A DNA stretch of 64,000 nucleotides, from the NCBI RefSeq assembly GCF_038502225.1, contig NC_091391.1:1221502-1285501 (forward strand), in the 5' to 3' direction. This stretch comes from Cherax quadricarinatus (lineage: Eukaryota; Arthropoda; Malacostraca; Decapoda; Parastacidae). Below the pieces are notes generated by a model, which was given only the letters and a program-made list of their open reading frames with translations, ran no database searches and was not told where the DNA came from. Positions 62,112 to 64,000 of this stretch are shown here, piece after piece (within the stretch, counting starts at the first letter, position 1; every line of letters begins with the position of its first letter). The translations under genes were made by a program, and so were the position numbers.

Positions 62112-62596
62112 ACCTCAATTACTGGGAGCGCTTGAGGTTTCTAAACCTGTATTCCCTGGAACGCAGGAGGGAGAGATACATGATTATATACACCTGGAAA
62201 ATCCTAGAGGGACTAGTACCGAACTTGCACACGAAAATCATTCACTACGAAAGCAAAAGACTTGGCAGACGATGCACCATCTCTCCAATGAAAAGCAGGG
62301 GTGTCACTAGCACGTTAAGAGACCATACAATAAGTGTCAGGGGCCCGAGACTGTTCAACTGCCTCCCAGCACACATAAGGGGGATTACCAACAGACCCCT
62401 GGCAGTCTTCAAGCTGGCACTGGACAAGCACCTAAAGTCAGTTCCTGATCAGCCGGGCTGTGGCTCGTACGTTGGTTTGCGTGCAGCCAGCAGCAACAGC
62501 CTGGTTGATCAGGCGCTGATCCACCAGGAGGCCTGGTCACAGACCGGGCCGCGGGGGCGTTGACCCCCGAAACTCTCTCCAGGTAAACTCCAGGTA
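62112..62596 (+). mobile_element. 5'-truncated LINE-A inserted in the 45-bp array
   Basis: It begins at CCTCAATTACTGGGAGCGCT and runs to the CCAGGTAAACTCCAGGTA terminus. It encodes only the C-terminal 143 residues (RFLNLYSLERRRERYMIIYT ... GPRGR). Across the overlap with 4515-4998 I count only about six differences, so both copies are young. Array sequence lies directly on both sides, with no clear TSD. Confidence 0.92.
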
Positions 62597-62790
62597 CCCC
62601 TACTGGCTTAACTCTTCCCATCATACTGACCCATAGGCCTACCCCTACTGGCTTAACTCTTCCCATCATACTGACCCATAGGCTAGCAGGAACACCCCTA
62701 AATAGGCCTACCCCTACTGGCTTAACTCTTCCCATAATACTGACAGATAGGCTAGCAGGAACACCCCTAAATAGGCCTATCCCTACTAGT
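62597..62790. repeat. 45-bp minisatellite, right part, rearranged
   Basis: The unit continues as CCCCTACTGGCTTAACTCTT, with CATCATACTGACCCATAGG variants and an added GCTAGCAGGAACACCCCTAA segment. Confidence 0.9.
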
Positions 62791-64000
62791 GGTACAATAA
62801 TCTGCCTTCATGTAGAGTACTAGTGGTACAATAATGTACCATCATGTAGAGTACTAGTGGTACAATAATCTACCTTCATGTAGAGTACTAGTGGTACAAT
62901 AATGTACCATTATGTAGAGTACTAGTGGTACAATAATGTACCATCATGTAGAGTACTAGTGGTACAATAATGTACCATCATGTAGAGTACTAGTGGTGCA
63001 ATAATCTACCTTCATGTAGAGTACTAGTGGTACAATAATGTACCTTCATGTAGAGTACTAGTGGTACAATAATGTACCTTCATGTAGAGTACTAGTGGTA
63101 CAATAATGTACCTTCATGTAGAGTACTAGTGGTACAATAATGTACCTTCATGTAGAGTACTAGTGGTACAATAATGTACCTTCATGTAGAGTACTAGTGG
63201 TACAATAATGTACCATCATGTAGAGTACTAGTGGTACAATAATGTACCATCATGTAGAGTACTAGTGGTACAATAATGTACCATCATGTAGAGTACTAGT
63301 GGTACAATAATGTACCATGTAGAGTACTAGTGGTACAATAATGTACCTTCATGTAGAGTACTAGTGGTACAATAATCTACCTTCATGTAGAGTACTAGTG
63401 GTACAATAATCTGTCCTTCATGAGGAGTACTAGTGGTACAATAATCTACCTTCATGTAGAGTACTAGTGGTACAAGAATCTATCTTCATGTAGAGTACTA
63501 GTGGTACAAGAATCTACATGTAGAGTACTAGTGGTACAATAATCTACCTTCATGTAGAGTACTAGTGGTACAAGAATCTATCTTCATGTAGAGTACTAGT
63601 GGTATAATAATCTACCTTCATGTAGAGTACTAGTGGTACAATAATCTACCTTCATGTAGAGTACTAGTGGTACAATAATCTACCATCATGTAGAGTACTA
63701 GTGGTGCAATAATCTGCCATCATGTAGAGTACTAGTGGTACAATAATGTACCTTCATGTAGAGTACTAGTGGTACAATAATCTGCCATCATGTAGAGTAC
63801 TAGTGGTACAATAATCTACCTTCATGTAGAGTACTAGTGGTACAATAATGTACCATCATGTAGAGTACTAGTGGTACAATAATCTACCTTCATGTAGAGT
63901 ACTAGTGGTACAATAATCTACCATCATGTAGAGTACTAGTGGTACAATAATGTACCATGTAGAGTACTAGTGGTACAATAATCTACCATCATGTAGAGTA
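62791..64000. repeat. 34-bp minisatellite (runs off right edge)
   Basis: About 36 copies of TAGTGGTACAATAATCTACC plus TTCATGTAGAGTAC, with ATGTACC/ATCTACC and TTCATG/ATCATG variants and occasional short copies lacking TTC. Confidence 0.96.

Overview
The window is eukaryotic and almost certainly arthropod. It has one spliced gene with GT-AG and GC-AG introns, (CCTAA)n/(TTAGG)n-type simple repeats, CR1/jockey-like and RTE-like LINEs, Penelope-like elements (PLEs), tRNA-derived SINEs, Tigger-like and TTAA-targeted DNA transposons, and about 22 kb (roughly a third) of minisatellite DNA. The repeat mix fits a decapod crustacean, perhaps a crayfish; that placement is inference from remembered repeat families, not proven here. 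Layout: 1-31 kb is gene-free and dominated by long minisatellites (periods 17-57 bp) separated by retroelement pieces. 32-57 kb holds the only protein-coding gene I can support, a plus-strand SLC45-family (proton-coupled sugar transporter-like) gene with five visible coding exons between 34056 and 49076. Its introns are packed with MITEs, SINEs, LINE tails and PLE remnants. 57-64 kb returns to minisatellites, running off the right edge. Arrays also run off the left edge. Three themes tie the window together. (1) Several minisatellites are amplified pieces of retroposons: a 57-bp array from an RTE 3' UTR, a 21-bp and a 32-bp array from a SINE, a 41-bp array from another retroposon, and a 17-bp array matching a PLE-type tail. 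(2) Many PLE-tail and tRNA-SINE insertions are fold-back (inverted) dimers or tetramers, six of them bounded by 8-13 bp direct repeats that look like target-site duplications and a seventh by 12-13 bp repeats that may partly belong to the element. This suggests a shared insertion mechanism. (3) LINEs have inserted into pre-existing minisatellites, one with an 81-bp perfect 5' snap-back. Nearly all long open frames in the window are by-products of arrays whose period is a multiple of 3 and should not be read as genes. Visible SLC45 exons encode about 550 residues, but exon phases (1 out, 2 in) show that at least one exon between 34290 and 43184 is missing from view.
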